The notes below the pieces were generated by a model. The model did not search any database and was not told where the DNA came from. It saw only the letters and a list, made by a program, of their open reading frames with translations. Of a DNA stretch of 64,000 nucleotides, positions 11,420 through 23,140 are shown one piece after another (the stretch's first letter is position 1; the number at the start of each line of letters is the position of its first letter). Where the stretch lies: contig CM034233.1 of NCBI GenBank assembly GCA_019916065.1, forward strand, positions 45,920,673-45,984,672, given 5' to 3'. This DNA comes from Vitellaria paradoxa. Lineage: Eukaryota; Streptophyta; Magnoliopsida; Ericales; Sapotaceae. Made by a program: the position numbers and the translations under genes.

Positions 11420-12580
11420 TTAACTTTTTTATTTGCCTTTTCAAATTGATGCATTCCTTGGTGTCATGCTTATGATCTCTATGGAAATTACAGTACTTAG
11501 CTCGGGATCTCTTCACGAGTGTCTTCAGCTCCCTAGGCCATCTTAGGTTCAGGTTGTCTCGATTCTTGTATAATACATTGTTAAGTCTAATATTGAGAGA
11601 AGTGAAATTTTGATTTATTTTGATGTGTCGACCTCTTCTGCCTTTATTTTTGTTGTTCAGTCTTGCACTTTTCTAACTCTTTAGCTCTCGAGTGCCCTTC
11701 AGGTCATTCGATCTCTTTTTATCCGATTGGGAACTACTTCTTGTATCCAGATCACTTCTAGCCTTCATAGCGTCCTCCACGTTAATGTGTTTTTGGGCTC
11801 GTAACATAAGCTTGACCACGTTGGCAAGTGGTTTTTTTAACTATATAGGCTATGAGATTGGGAGATCTGAGCCCACTTATGAAAGCCATCACCACCACTT
11901 TATCATCTGCTTCATCTACCACCCATAATTCTTTGTTAAATCTGCTGACATATTCTCGTAGAGACTCATCTTTCTCCCTCTTGATAGTTAAGAGATGGGT
12001 GGTGGGCTGTCTCTACCTTTGTCCCCTAATAAAATGGCCCACAAAGAGCTTGCTCAACTGCGTGAAATTACAAAAAGTATCAGGTTTAACTTTGTTAAAC
12101 CAAGCTCTGGCAGAGCCTCTTAGAGTGACTGGGAAGGCCCTACACATAATTTCATCTAGGACTACTTACAAATGCATCAATGCTTTATATTTCTCCAAAT
12201 GATCCAAAAGATCTATAGACCCATTGAAAGTGTCGATTGTAGGCATCTTAAACTTTAGGGGGAACGAGCAGTTTAGCATCGCCTGCATGAATGGCAAACT
12301 AGTTTTGTTGACCAAATTGCCAACTACATCGAGAATTTTTACTACAACAAGGATTCCCATCATCTGAGCTTGGAGTGTCCGAATTTGATTGTTCCCACCA
12401 AGGACATTTTCTGACCGCACTTTCCCGTCTGTGTAGTGGGGAAATACACAGCTGTTTTCCCTAACCTTGACATGAACCTTGCCACCTTCCCTTCGAGGCT
12501 CTTCTTAATGCCCAACCGGTTCCCTGTTCTCTGTAGCCACTTCATTATTCCCTCCATTGTTTGCCCTGTTGGCTAACTGA
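11420..12580 (-). pseudogene. gag of Tat copy 1
   Basis: The N-terminal capsid part at about 12420-12166 includes KFKMPTIDTFNGSIDLLDHL, a signature of plant Ty3/gypsy gag (retrotransposon_gag). It continues in broken frames to about 11850 with DEADDKVVVMAF-like sequence. The zinc-knuckle region near 11500-11420 reads YCNFHRDHKHDTKEC followed by INLKRQIKKLI. Plus-strand open frames in this interval are shadows. Frameshifts and stops disable the gene. Confidence 0.85.
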
Positions 12581-12642
12581 GCCCTTAATGGTGGGGCTTG
12601 TGGGGCTATAGGGATTTGTTAAAGCAAATGTGGAGGCCCACG

Positions 12643-12833
12643 TGATTCTAGGCGAGAATATCGGAAGAGTCATGTGGTTAGTTTGGCTGCAGGAACTTCG
12701 TTCAGGGTACTAGCTCAGATCTGACCGATCGAGGTTCAGTTCAGCCCAATATGATTAGGTACTATAGTCATATTGATCGCTCAGCTTCTTAACACTAAGT
12801 TGAACTCAGGTGGTTAAGAATTTTTGCCCATCA
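12643..12833 (-). repeat. 5' LTR remnant of Tat copy 1
   Basis: This 190-bp piece matches only the right-hand part of the 501-bp left LTR (3575-3749) and shares its terminal 'tca'. About 310 bp that should contain R/U5 and the LTR end next to the primer-binding site are missing, so the element lost its LTR-leader junction by an internal deletion. Confidence 0.7.
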
Positions 12834-12838
12834 GATGC

Positions 12839-13509
12839 TTCTTTCCTAAATGGATCCACCTCTCATTGGTAGGGCAATGTTCTAAATGTAGGAAGAATGC
12901 ATCAATCAAGATATCAGAGTCTTCTAAAAATTTAGGGAAGCTCTACTTCAGCTGTTTAAACGCGGCTTGTAAATTTGTTAATTAGTGAAAATTTCTAAAT
13001 GCACAAAGCAAAAGAGGCGATCAACTTGAATTAAGGAACAGAGTTTAAATCTTGGTTGAACATGGCAAGAGGAATGCTCATGATAGCATGGTTCTTATCT
13101 TTCTTGCAATTGTAACCTTGTTCGTAGCCATGTGGGTTAGATAAAATGTAACTTCATATAATACAATGAATATTTGGCATTTATGTGAATTAGTTTTGGT
13201 GTAATAAATGGTTAATAAATGGGTTGTTTCTAAACCGGAAGTGGTTAATATATGAATTTTCTCTCATGTAATGAATTCAAAGAAATGACCATGTGTTTAA
13301 CAAAATTCCCTAGTGAGAATTATTTATCTAATATATAAACCATCACATCTAGATGTGTTTGATAAAATGTTTGACAGTAAACCATTTAACAAATTAACCA
13401 AGTATTTGATAAAATCCATAGATATTTTGATAAATTTTCATTATGTTTGATGAGATGTCTAGATGTTTGACAAAATGTCTAAGTGATAATTGAATGTGAA
13501 ATGCTCACA
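12839..13509. other. Non-coding interval, no gene seen
   Basis: Sequence right of Tat copy 1 has only short open frames with no recognisable domain. From about 13260 it carries scattered short variants of 'tgtttgataaaatg' that lead into the repeat tract at 13510. Confidence 0.5.
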
Positions 13510-13835
13510 ATGTTTGATAAAATAGCCAAATGAGAACTGGTCTACTTGAATCAACCACCAGTCCACTTGTGCCTTATAATCTCTAGTGTTTAATGAAATG
13601 CCCAAGTATGAATTGGGTCATTTGAATCAACCACCCATATAGTTGTGCCCTATAAACTATGGTGTTTGATGAAATGTTGAAGTGAGGATAGGATCCTTTG
13701 AATTAACTGCCTATTAAGTTGTTTTTTTCATAACGTATGGTTTTTAATGAAATAGTCAAGTGTTTGTTAAAATAACGAAGTGATAATTGGCCCATTTGAA
13801 TCAACCATTCATCCAACTGTGCCCTATAACCCAAG
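13510..13835. repeat. Degenerate tandem repeat, about 80-95 bp unit
   Basis: Four diverged copies of a unit running 'gtttgatgaaatg'...'tttgaatcaaccac'...'gtgccctataa' begin near 13510, 13590, 13662 and 13757. The copies drift strongly, so this is an old array. No open frame runs through it. Confidence 0.65.
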
Positions 13836-16077
13836 GGCTCCATCTATGAATTAGGTTATGAAAGCATTTGGAGCTTCAAATTTCCTTTAAAAAAAAAAAA
13901 GAAAAAGCTAACAAAGCATAGTGTATTTGGCCGTTTGGAGTGTGATCAAAGTTTGGTGTTTTTTGGTCTTCAATAGTGCTCAAAATGATGTCATTTTGAA
14001 CTTTTCCTCTACACCCATGGAGGTGACTTCCCTCTGCTCTCCTCTACAATAGCAGAGATTCTCTTCCCGATCATCAATCAAATTCTGTCAAACCAACTCC
14101 AACAACGAAGAACATCTCCAAACTGTGTTATTGGCTGTGAAGTTCGATGAAAAGAGGTGACTCTAAATGTTTAACTACCAGTGGCCTGAGATACAACCTG
14201 AGGTAATGGTCCATCAATAGTAAAATCCACTTCAAGCTCCCTTGTCGCCAAACAAGTACTCAATAGTATTTTAGTTTGACCTTTCATTTTAGATTTCGAT
14301 TAGTGATTGCGAACGTTGTTTTGCCAGGCTATACATCGATTTCAGGGTGGGATTGGTGATCTTCCTCCCTCCCCCTTCATCTCTTTTTGATTTTTAAACC
14401 TTAATTTATTCTAACGGGCCCCACTAATTTGTTTCCATGGATGCTAGTTCCTTTCCTTGAAAAACTAGTCCCAAATTTCATTAGAACGAGCCTAATGGGG
14501 ACCGTTCTAATGGGTCACAAACTAATTATCCCCAACTCCTAATGCATTTTTTCGACTTTTGTCTAAGCTCACATATAACCACTTGTTACGTTAATTCTGT
14601 ATCCGTGATTGTCTGTATATGTCTTTATTTTAGTATATAACAGTTGCGTGATGGATTTTCGGGCTCGCAATTACCATCATATGACCAACAACAAAATTCT
14701 AGGACACAAAATGCCTCTAGCACTCGAAGGCGAGGGCCAAACTATACAGCTAAATGAGAAGCTGCAAAATAGGATTACCAACATGTTAGGGTCCTATTGG
14801 TCCTAATGGCTGAATTAATAGACGAGGGTTATAGGCAGGGAAATAAGATGTCCCCACAGGGCTACGATCTTCTTCTCAAAAATTTTAACAATAGAACAAG
14901 TAGTTCTCTATCATTAATTCAAATAAAGAGTAAAATAGATCTTTTGAGAAGAGAATGACAGGCGTGGATGGAGTTAAAGAAACCTCAAATCTCATATAAC
15001 TGGAATAGTTTAAAACTACAAGAGGAATACTTGGGATACTCTTGATAAGTGGTGGTCTCATGTGCAATAAGTGTGTTTCAGTGTCATTGTTTCATTTGCA
15101 CTTGCAGTTACTCAAATTTGATGTTTACTACTATTAACGTCGTAATTTTTCATTCAATATTTCTCATGCTAACTTACTTGATTGTCTTTTGATTGTATAT
15201 GTTAATTCCTTTGTTGGTAAATTCGAGGAGAGGGGAATTGTGCACATTTAGCTGATAGAGAAAGTTTTTTATAGGCCACAATGACCAAGGAGTTTCATTG
15301 GACACTAACCGCCACACTGAACACTCCCAACCTTGGTTAAGGTTCTAACGCCCGAACCAATTGGAATTTGTTGCATCTGGCAGTACACCTCCACCTTAGA
15401 AAACAAACATGTATACTACCCAGGGAGTTGGCATAGGCTTAGGCAGTGGGAAACGGACGAGGCTGAAGTTAGATGATGTGGATGAAGCGTACAGTGTGGG
15501 AAGGCAACGTAAAAGACAAACTCGTTCGTTTGGTCAATCCTTGGGGTTGTGAGAGTAACGACTGCCTTGTGAAATTATTAAGTATTAAAGGTGTTATTCT
15601 ATTCGCTTGGAATTTTATTATTGGGCAGTTGACTATTTCAAAGTTTTAGTGAATTGGGAATGCTTTATGTCATAGCTGGATGACTAAGAGAAGCTAAATT
15701 GGTTGCTATATGGAAAAAAACAGACAAGACTATCTTAATTCCCTGCTTGTACCTCAATATGGGACTTTGACACCTCAGTCCTCTAGAATCCCCGCACCCC
15801 AGTGACCTTAGACTACATCGCAAGATTTTTTTTCTACTATTTGTTTTTGCCTCGCAATGAGATATGAAACTTATTATGTTATTATATAATTTATTTCTTG
15901 AATGTACTTTTATTCGGTGGATCTGCCGAACTATTTTAATTTTTTATGCATTTCAGTTTCAATTGCAGTGTTTCTATGATGGTTTTCAAATATTTTGTGA
16001 TATATCATCTCAAAAGGTTTTTTTTTATTATTCTATGTCATTTTTTTCTCATTTGTTTCAATGTTTTTGTAGCATGT
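13836..16077. other. Non-coding interval upstream of the PIF/Harbinger remnant
   Basis: No protein family is recognisable. A few phrases such as 'gttctaatgggtcac' near 14510 suggest old transposon sequence. The interval could include the 5' part of the Harbinger element, but I could not find terminal inverted repeats. Confidence 0.4.
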
Positions 16078-17290
16078 CAACCAGGAACGGTGATGATACT
16101 TCCCCTTTCCTTTCTATAATTCAAGCAGTAGTTGAGGATGAGTTAGAAATGGATGCAAAAATAACTTCAATAGCTACATTAGCTTATAAGTACTAGACAC
16201 GTTTCTTAAACAAGCAACAATGCCACACACCCGTGTTGTTTGAACACACCGGGGTTTAAGAATTGCTAAAGGGCATCCATAAAGATTATAAGATATCTGC
16301 CATGTCCATGCACCTATTTTCAGAAGGTTATGCGCGGGACTCATCTCAAATTATGGGTTGTATCTAGTGCTAAATGTGTCATTGTTAGTTGAAGAGAACG
16401 TTGTGATCTTACATATGTTCATGCACAACATGTAAAATAGGCAGTTGTAGGAGCATTTTCAACACTTGGGGGAGACATATCGCACCATTTTCATGTTGTC
16501 TAAAAAGCTATCAAGCATCTCACAGTTGAATCATTCGATAGGCAATCCAGAATTCAATCAATTATTCTTAACTACGCTTGATACCGCCTGTTTATGGTAC
16601 ATCATTAAAATTATTTGTATTTCCCGTTTTGAAATAAACTTTTAACCAAACTAAGTTGAGTTGTTTTACGTATTGTAGAACTACATTAGTGCTTTGGAAT
16701 GGACCTATCATCTATTCACCCCCATTCGATTAATAAATTCCATTTTGTTGTAGGGAGGGTAGTTTCACATGAAGCATACTAGCTATACGTGATTTTGACT
16801 AGCGGTTCACATTCATATTGTTTAATGGGAAAGAAGTATGCACGATAGTCATGTGTTTAAGACGGCTGTCTCAACCCCTAGCGAAAATTTTCCACACCTA
16901 ACCAATGGTACATCCAGTGATTTTACTTCTTCCCATATCAATTTTGGTACTATTATGATTAACATTAAATTTTTTTCATGGCCTTTATAGATAAATACTA
17001 CATCGTCAACACTGGTTATCCAAATAGGAAGGACTTTCTTGCACCCCACAAGGGGGACCGTATTTATATGCAGTAATTCACATGTGGCGCTAGTCTATAG
17101 AATCTAATGGAACGGTTTAACTAGGTTCATTCATCGTTGAGAAATGTGATCGAAAGAACTTTTGGCCTCTGGAAGAGCCGCTAGACAATATAACAGGATA
17201 TGCTTCCGTACGACTATGGCATCCTAGTTAATATTGTCAGATATTCAATGGGTCTGCACAATTTCATCTGTGTTCACGGAGGGCATAATC
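16078..17290 (+). pseudogene. PIF/Harbinger transposase remnant
   Basis: The translation, in broken frames, follows the plant PIF/Harbinger (DDE_4) transposase. Pieces in order are: ELLKGIHKDYKISAMSMHLF near 16260; FSTLGGDISHHFHVV near 16460; ISALEW near 16685, where an ALDG-type motif is expected; MHDSHVFKTAVSTP near 16838, the second catalytic Asp; YYIVNTGYPNRKDFLAPHKG near 17000; and SSLRNVIERTFGLWKSR near 17140, carrying the catalytic Glu. The first Asp appears changed to Glu. Many stops and frameshifts are present, so it is inactive. Such enzymes mobilise Harbinger and Tourist-type MITEs with 3-bp target duplications. Confidence 0.85.
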
Positions 17291-17314
17291 AAACAAGGTG
17301 ATATGCATCATACG

Positions 17315-18780
17315 TGTAACATCTTGAATTCTTATTTTAAAATTTATTTAATCTTAATATAAATTAATTAGTAATTAATGAAGTTATTAATTTAATTAAA
17401 TTAAGTTAATTATTGGATTTAGGAATGACATGCGGCTAACTCATACAATGCTAAGGGTGTGGGTGTACAAGGCTAAGGGATAGCTATGCAATGTGTAAGC
17501 CATTGGAAAGAAAAAAATAATAAAAAAAAGAAAAAAATGAATGTGAATGAAGTTATTTGAGGCAATGGAGACCACCTAAGCACCAAAAGGTATATGTAAC
17601 GTATATATTTATATATAAGTCAAGGTAAAGAACGGTAAGCAAAAGAAAATAGTAAAGAACAGTAAGAAAAAAAGTAAGAAAAAAATGAGAAGGAGAAACT
17701 TAGGGATTTTAGCTGGATTATTGAGGTAAGTTATTTCATTTTGTTAGTTTAAATTAATTCTATAGAAGGTTAAATAAATTAAATATGTTAAAAGTGTAAT
17801 GGTTATATTCTATTTATTAGATTTATATTATTAGTTGATTTGATTTATATTTTAACCGCTCAATATCTGATTTATATAATTTGTTTGGATTGAAATTAGG
17901 ATTCGGAGATAATCAGTAGTAACCACCTCAATAAATTAATTTTCTCAAAATATTTGTTGCTCAGGTGGATATATTAAACTTAAAGGTAAAAGATATTAAA
18001 CATGAACTAATAAATATTATTTTAGTATTTTTATTAATTATTTTTGTTGATAAAAAATGCTAACTATTTATGAATTATTTGCATAAATGGTGAATTGTGA
18101 TTATTTGTGGAGGATAAATTTAAAAATAATATTTTTATGCGAGAGAGAAAACATTATTGTATATCAACATGAACTGTGTGTATTACACTTGTATTATGGT
18201 AAGATAGGGCCAGAAGAAGAAAAAAATGTGAGGCCAAATGGGGCTAGAGAAAAAAAAATAATAAAACCAGATAGAGCTAATGAGACATACTAATTAAAGT
18301 TACTGTCCATAGTTGAGCGCTCAACTTATAAGTCACATAGAGCCAAATGTGTGTTACATTATTATTTAAAATTGGTTATAAGGCATATATACCAAGAGAC
18401 AGCTAGTTGGGGAATAATGATGATGATGTAGTTGATAAATGAAAAGTGATGATAAACTATGCATTGAGATATTTTTATCACTGTTAGTTATGATACATTT
18501 AAATTAATTATTATTTATTTGTTAGACATTTGATTATATAACTACTGTGGATTATTTTTTGTGTATATTTATTATCTTTTATTTTAAGTATAATACCTCT
18601 ACTGAATATGCAACATTCACACCTAAATTTTACACATTTTCGATTGAGTCTAAAAGTGGCTGCATGTGCCCGGAAGAAAACTTGAGTTGTCTATTTCATT
18701 GTTGTAATCATATGTTAGTATTTGGAGCTTGTGTAACTAAACCTAAAGTATTAACAGTTGACCGCTCTCTAATTTGGTAG
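17315..18780 (+). repeat. Probable chromovirus-type LTR fragment
   Basis: The tract begins 'tgtaacatcttgaattc', which resembles the 5' end of plant chromovirus LTRs (TGTAACACCCCGAATT...). It has an A-rich body and a leader-like segment 'aggagaaacttagggattttagc'...'gaggtaagtt' near 17690-17735, as in the R/U5 of such LTRs. The 3' limit is unclear and no partner LTR was found. Open frames inside are short and unrecognised. Confidence 0.4.
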
Positions 18781-20260
18781 TGACTTACTCTCAAGTATAA
18801 AAGGTCGGTTGAGTTTAGTCTAGGTGAGTCCTAGGTCATCTTCCACAGGGAGCAAGGGTGTGACTAAATCTTTGGAAAACTTGGTTTCAAAAACACTTGC
18901 GAAAATCTTAAAAAGAAAAGATGAAAATCTTTTTGGAGTTTTCAAATAGGGAATTGTGATGATGGTTTAAAAATTGAAAACACAATTTAAACGAAAAATG
19001 AAAACATGAAGATGTAAACTTTAACAAACTACGCGAATTGAACTTAAGCAAACTATGTAAATTGAAACGCTTGGCTTTAACCCAACCTTGTAATGTCCTT
19101 GAATGGCTGAATTCCAAAATATGTATTTAACGCAACCTAATTCTTACACCTGTAATATTAGGTCGGAAGATTCGACATTAGAAAACTCTTTCGTAAGGGC
19201 GTTCGAGATTCTAGGGTTTTGAATTTAAGTTCGAAGACACCGAGACATGGAATTGACCTTCGTTTCGCACAAGTGTAAACAAAGTTCAATTGTATCACGG
19301 GTGGTTCGTTTTCGAAAAGTAACCTAGAATAACAATCCTTACGTTTTTACTCATAAGATAATAAACATATTGCACTTTACATTATCCGAATTCAACTTTT
19401 CGATTTCATCACGTTCCTAGATTAAAGCTAAGAAAAACCCTAGCCTAACATTGCGAAAGCATAAACGAAGCCTTTCAAAAAGGAAATCATCTTCATTATA
19501 CACTCAAACATGAAAACGAAGTAGATCGAAGAGGTTTAAAGCGATTTCGAAAACAAATCAATCACAAACAAAGACTACAAAATACTACAAAGCAAAAATA
19601 AAGAACAAAACTATAGAGAATGATGAACCTTTAATCAAAACGAAGTAACGAAAGTGACTTACAAGTTAATCTTAATGCGAAGATGAAACAAAGCCTGAAC
19701 AACCCAAAGCGAAATCAAAACCTTAATCCTAATCTAAACTAAACTAAGAAAAGAGAAGAAGTGCGTAGGGTTTTTTTTTTTCAAACCTCAGTACATAAAA
19801 AATCTACCCTTTTATATCATTATATAGTTCAAAGATATAATGGTAAAATCACATTATAAACTTCATTCTGAACATGTGCTGGAGAGGTCATCAGGGGCGC
19901 CCATGGCTGATGTGGGGCGCCCATGGCTGATGTGGGGCGCCCATGGGTAGTCAGGGGCGCTCGTGGCTTAGTGAGGGGTGCCCGTGGGTAACCTCCACCA
20001 ACTGCTCGACGAAATGCCTCTAAAACTTGAACTTTTCTCCAAAAACTCCTCTCAGTGGGTGCCCATCTGCTCCAACTTCAGCTCCTTGCCTCCATCAGCT
20101 CATCTTTACCTCTTTTCTTCTCAATTTGATCACCAGACACCTACAAACATCCACAAATATGCAAATTAACTCACTTCATTATAACTTATAAGATTTATGA
20201 AGATAAAACACTTAAAACCCCTTGCAAAATCATGATGAAATAACATTATATGTGCTCAAT
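18781..20260. other. Unidentified repeat-like tract
   Basis: Non-coding AT-rich sequence with a phrase 'aggtcatcttccacagggagc' near 18834, and an unusual GC-rich minisatellite at 19891-19990. The composition changes abruptly at the minisatellite. It is probably part of a retrotransposon leader or terminal region, but I cannot name the family. Confidence 0.4.
19891..19990. repeat. 20-bp GC-rich minisatellite, five units
   Basis: Five units of exactly 20 bp follow the pattern 'tgtggggcgcccatggctga' with small changes, at 19891, 19911, 19931, 19951 and 19971. Each unit contains the palindrome GGGCGCCC or a derivative. The array stands out sharply from the AT-rich surroundings. Confidence 0.95.
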
Positions 20261-22629
20261 CAACAGTGTTAGACTGATGTTCTATTTAATGGGTTTAAAA
20301 AGTTATAAGTTTGTGTATGTTTAAGTACTCATTTCTATTTATTTTAACTACAGGTATAATATAAATTTGACAGGTTGTGTGTGTATTTTTTTTAATATAG
20401 GTATTTATATAAGTTGTGATTTGGCAAAGGATTTAAAAGTGTGGCAAAGGATTTAGAAGTGTCTACTCTATTTAAGGGATTAAATAGATATCTTAAAATA
20501 GGGGTGCAATGTGGCGGATCCACCAACACTGTCTTATCCTCACAAAAAGGTGTTACGATTATCACAACAAATATGTTGATGATGATGCTGGCCAGGACAA
20601 CGACAACGTCAATTTTGCAGGAGAAGTCCAGATGACTAAGATATACGACCAAATTTATCAAGCAATTAATCAAAACTAGCCAATGCATCAACTAGTACCT
20701 TCAAATGTTGTGGAAGTACACATATCTTATCCCTGTAGTAACTCCATAGTGTACCAATTACCAACTTCTAAAATCTCCTACCTCAAATCCCCAATATTAT
20801 TAATGTAATGATTTATTCTTCAGTGGCGTTCGTCGGCGTGAGATTTTTTTCTAGCAATTTGGCGTACACTTTTATGTTGCTATTTTTACTGTTAAATTTC
20901 CTAAATTTTTTTTTCTCCAACATGTTGAAGGGAGGCTGGGGGTCGTTGGAACGTGTCAGATATGACCATTCTAACGATATAGGGCAGTGGGCAAAGTGTT
21001 CTAATAGATCTGTATGTGCACGTTTCAATGAACATGGGCAGTGTGTAATGCGTTCAAACGCGATTTTAGTTACCCATTTGAACGACATTGCCTTTTTTTT
21101 TATTATTTCTTCTTTGAGATTTTCATCTTCTTTTTGGCCATACGATGGTATTAGTTTCAATTTTCGCTTGGCGTTCTGTAAAATATTTAAAAGATATAAA
21201 ATTCAAAGAAAGTTATAGAAAATTAGAAAAAAATTTTGTGGCATTCGCTGTGTGTTATTTTTTTGTATTTTGTATTTTTCCTTATTTGTTGTCTTTTGGC
21301 ATTCAATAAAAATTGGAGAAAGTTATACCCCTGTTTGATAATATTTTTGTTTTCTAAATTTTATAAACTAACAATAAAAACATGTTTGACGAATCTATTT
21401 ATATACATTTTTTATTTCGAAAAAATTAAAAACTTGAACAGAAAAATGTTAAAAAAATGTATTATCACTCTTTTTTTTTAGGTCCATCTGGGTTGCGTCA
21501 TAATAAAGATGAATTATTTTATTAAAATTTTTTATTAATAAAAAATTACTTTTACTAAATAAGTATATAATTTATAACTATTTTAGTTTAATTATCTAAA
21601 AGTAATATGTATTATATTTTATTAATTTATATTTGGTAAAAATATAATTAAAGTAATTAAATTACATTAAATGGTCGCCTTTTATTAATATGAAATATAT
21701 TTTAGCAAATATAATTTTATTAATTTATTTTTAATAAATAATATAATTAAATTAAATTAAATTAATAAAATAATTAATGTGAAATATATAATAGAAAAGA
21801 ACGTGCGAGTAATATATTTTCATATTTACTAAATTATATGAGAGTTATATTTATTCAATTCTTTTTAAAAATAAGTAAAATTTAATTTAATATAATATAT
21901 ATTTATTCAATCAAATGATTCTTAATAAATAATTAAAACAAAATAAATTAATTTATTAAATTAATTTAATTAGTCTAACGATCCAATGGTCTGTGACTTA
22001 ACTTATGATTGGAGAAGAATAATTAAGACAGACATCCATAAAGATAGAATACGAATGCATAATGGGGGAATTTATCAAACTATGAAAACCTACTAGCTAA
22101 TGAATAAGAGACAATTTCAACAGAACAAAAATTATTATTACACAAACCAACGGTGAATAAAGTCTAAACACATAAAGAGTACAGTCTGAGCTGGTCACAC
22201 GAGGTATATGGTAGAGAAGCTGCCAATTTAAAGGGGAGTTGACAATCGAGAGGCACATGGTACAAGGCAGGTAGGGGTGGGTATCCGGTCTAATAGCCTT
22301 AAATCCAGTCCCATATTTGTTGTTGGGTTTGCCTCATCGATTGGATGTCGAACTGCATGATGTTGATAGAGTGTCAGTGTGATTACATCATCCCTCACAT
22401 GTTCCCTTGGAACATTTTAAATGATCACTGATGCGACTCCCACCACTGCTTATTAGCATCGCGATCTTGCTTGGGGGAGATCTAGAGCGCAAAACATCTC
22501 CGCTACGTCATTTGATCCATTACTCTCATTAGTACATGGGACCTTTTTTTTTTATTTTCTTTTTGTAACTTTGAGTGGTTCAGCGTGCGCCTATCGATTA
22601 GTCACTCCGAATCCATCATCATCTCTCAA
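20261..22629. other. Non-coding interval
   Basis: Overlapping open frames on both strands at 20808-21218 show no known domain, and their length is explained by a lack of stops in a T-rich tract. 20420-20460 holds a short direct repeat 'gtggcaaaggattta'. 21500-22000 is extremely AT-rich. I see no gene. Confidence 0.5.
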
Positions 22630-23140
22630 CGCTTGATTCTAATGTGATGCTTCACAGTACGGTGATGAATGTGCCAAAAATTAGGGCATCAGGATGATGA
22701 GGATTCTTCTGATGGGAATCTATGACCTCACTGATCAAGGTTCGAGCATTAATGCCTTTTTGGTACATTATAGCGACAATTAATGATTCTCGATTAACAA
22801 AGACCTCCGTAGTCTTTTTCTATAGGATGAGAGCTAAACATGTGATCAAGTATAAAATATGGTAGTTGTCTTTCAAGTCCACTTGTGGGTATGTCGACCG
22901 AGCCCATAAGGAGTTGGTTTAATTTATTAATGGCATGGTGGATTTTTTACTGTACTAGGTTTGCTTATAGTAGAAGTTCGTCCATTGGATGATAGGCAAC
23001 TGTAGGATGGAGGTGAACTACTCAAGGGCAAATATCACCAGCTTCCCATGTAATTTTAAGAATACGTAGGGCCTGTTGGGATGGTAGCTAATGCACTAGA
23101 TTTTGGCGTAAAACTCCTTTACTAACTCCTTGCAAGCCTA
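22630..23140 (-). pseudogene. Transposase_32-like plant retrotransposon ORF remnant
   Basis: One minus-strand frame, with several stops, reads LVKEFYAKI, then YVFLKLHGKLVIFALE, then WARSTYPQVDLKDNYHILY, then EVFVNRESLIVAIMYQKGIN and ARTLISEVIDSHQ. This layout (EFYA, a GK-V-F block, a downstream LL-AI-GK-IN block, then a P-LI segment) matches the 'putative plant transposon protein' domain (Transposase_32) found in extra ORFs of plant retroelements. It sits alone, without gag or pol nearby. The function of the family is unknown. Identification is by eye. Confidence 0.6.

Larger units (their letters stand above)
3249..12833 (-). mobile_element. Tat-lineage Ty3/gypsy retrotransposon, copy 1 (degenerate)
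   Basis: Read on the minus strand, the order is 5' LTR remnant, gag, protease, reverse transcriptase, Ty3-type RNase H, a second archaeal-type RNase H, integrase, a tandem-repeat tract, an antisense ORF, and the 3' LTR. A dual RNase H and an extra antisense ORF between pol and the 3' LTR are known hallmarks of plant Tat elements. The 5-bp flanks match: 'gatgc' at 3244-3248 and at 12834-12838. Caution: 'gatgc' also follows the inner end of the left LTR, so part of this match could be coincidence. All reading frames carry stops and frameshifts, so the element is not functional. Confidence 0.85.

Noticed and set aside
11852..12202. 116-codon plus-strand open frame
   Set aside because: It is a shadow of Tat copy 1 gag, which is recognisable on the minus strand.
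19891..19990. CRISPR-like array
   Set aside because: The units are contiguous 20-bp repeats without unique spacers, in a plant nuclear context.
20808..21218. 136-codon plus-strand and 115-codon minus-strand overlapping frames
   Set aside because: No domain, signal or codon pattern supports either; T-rich composition explains the lack of stops.
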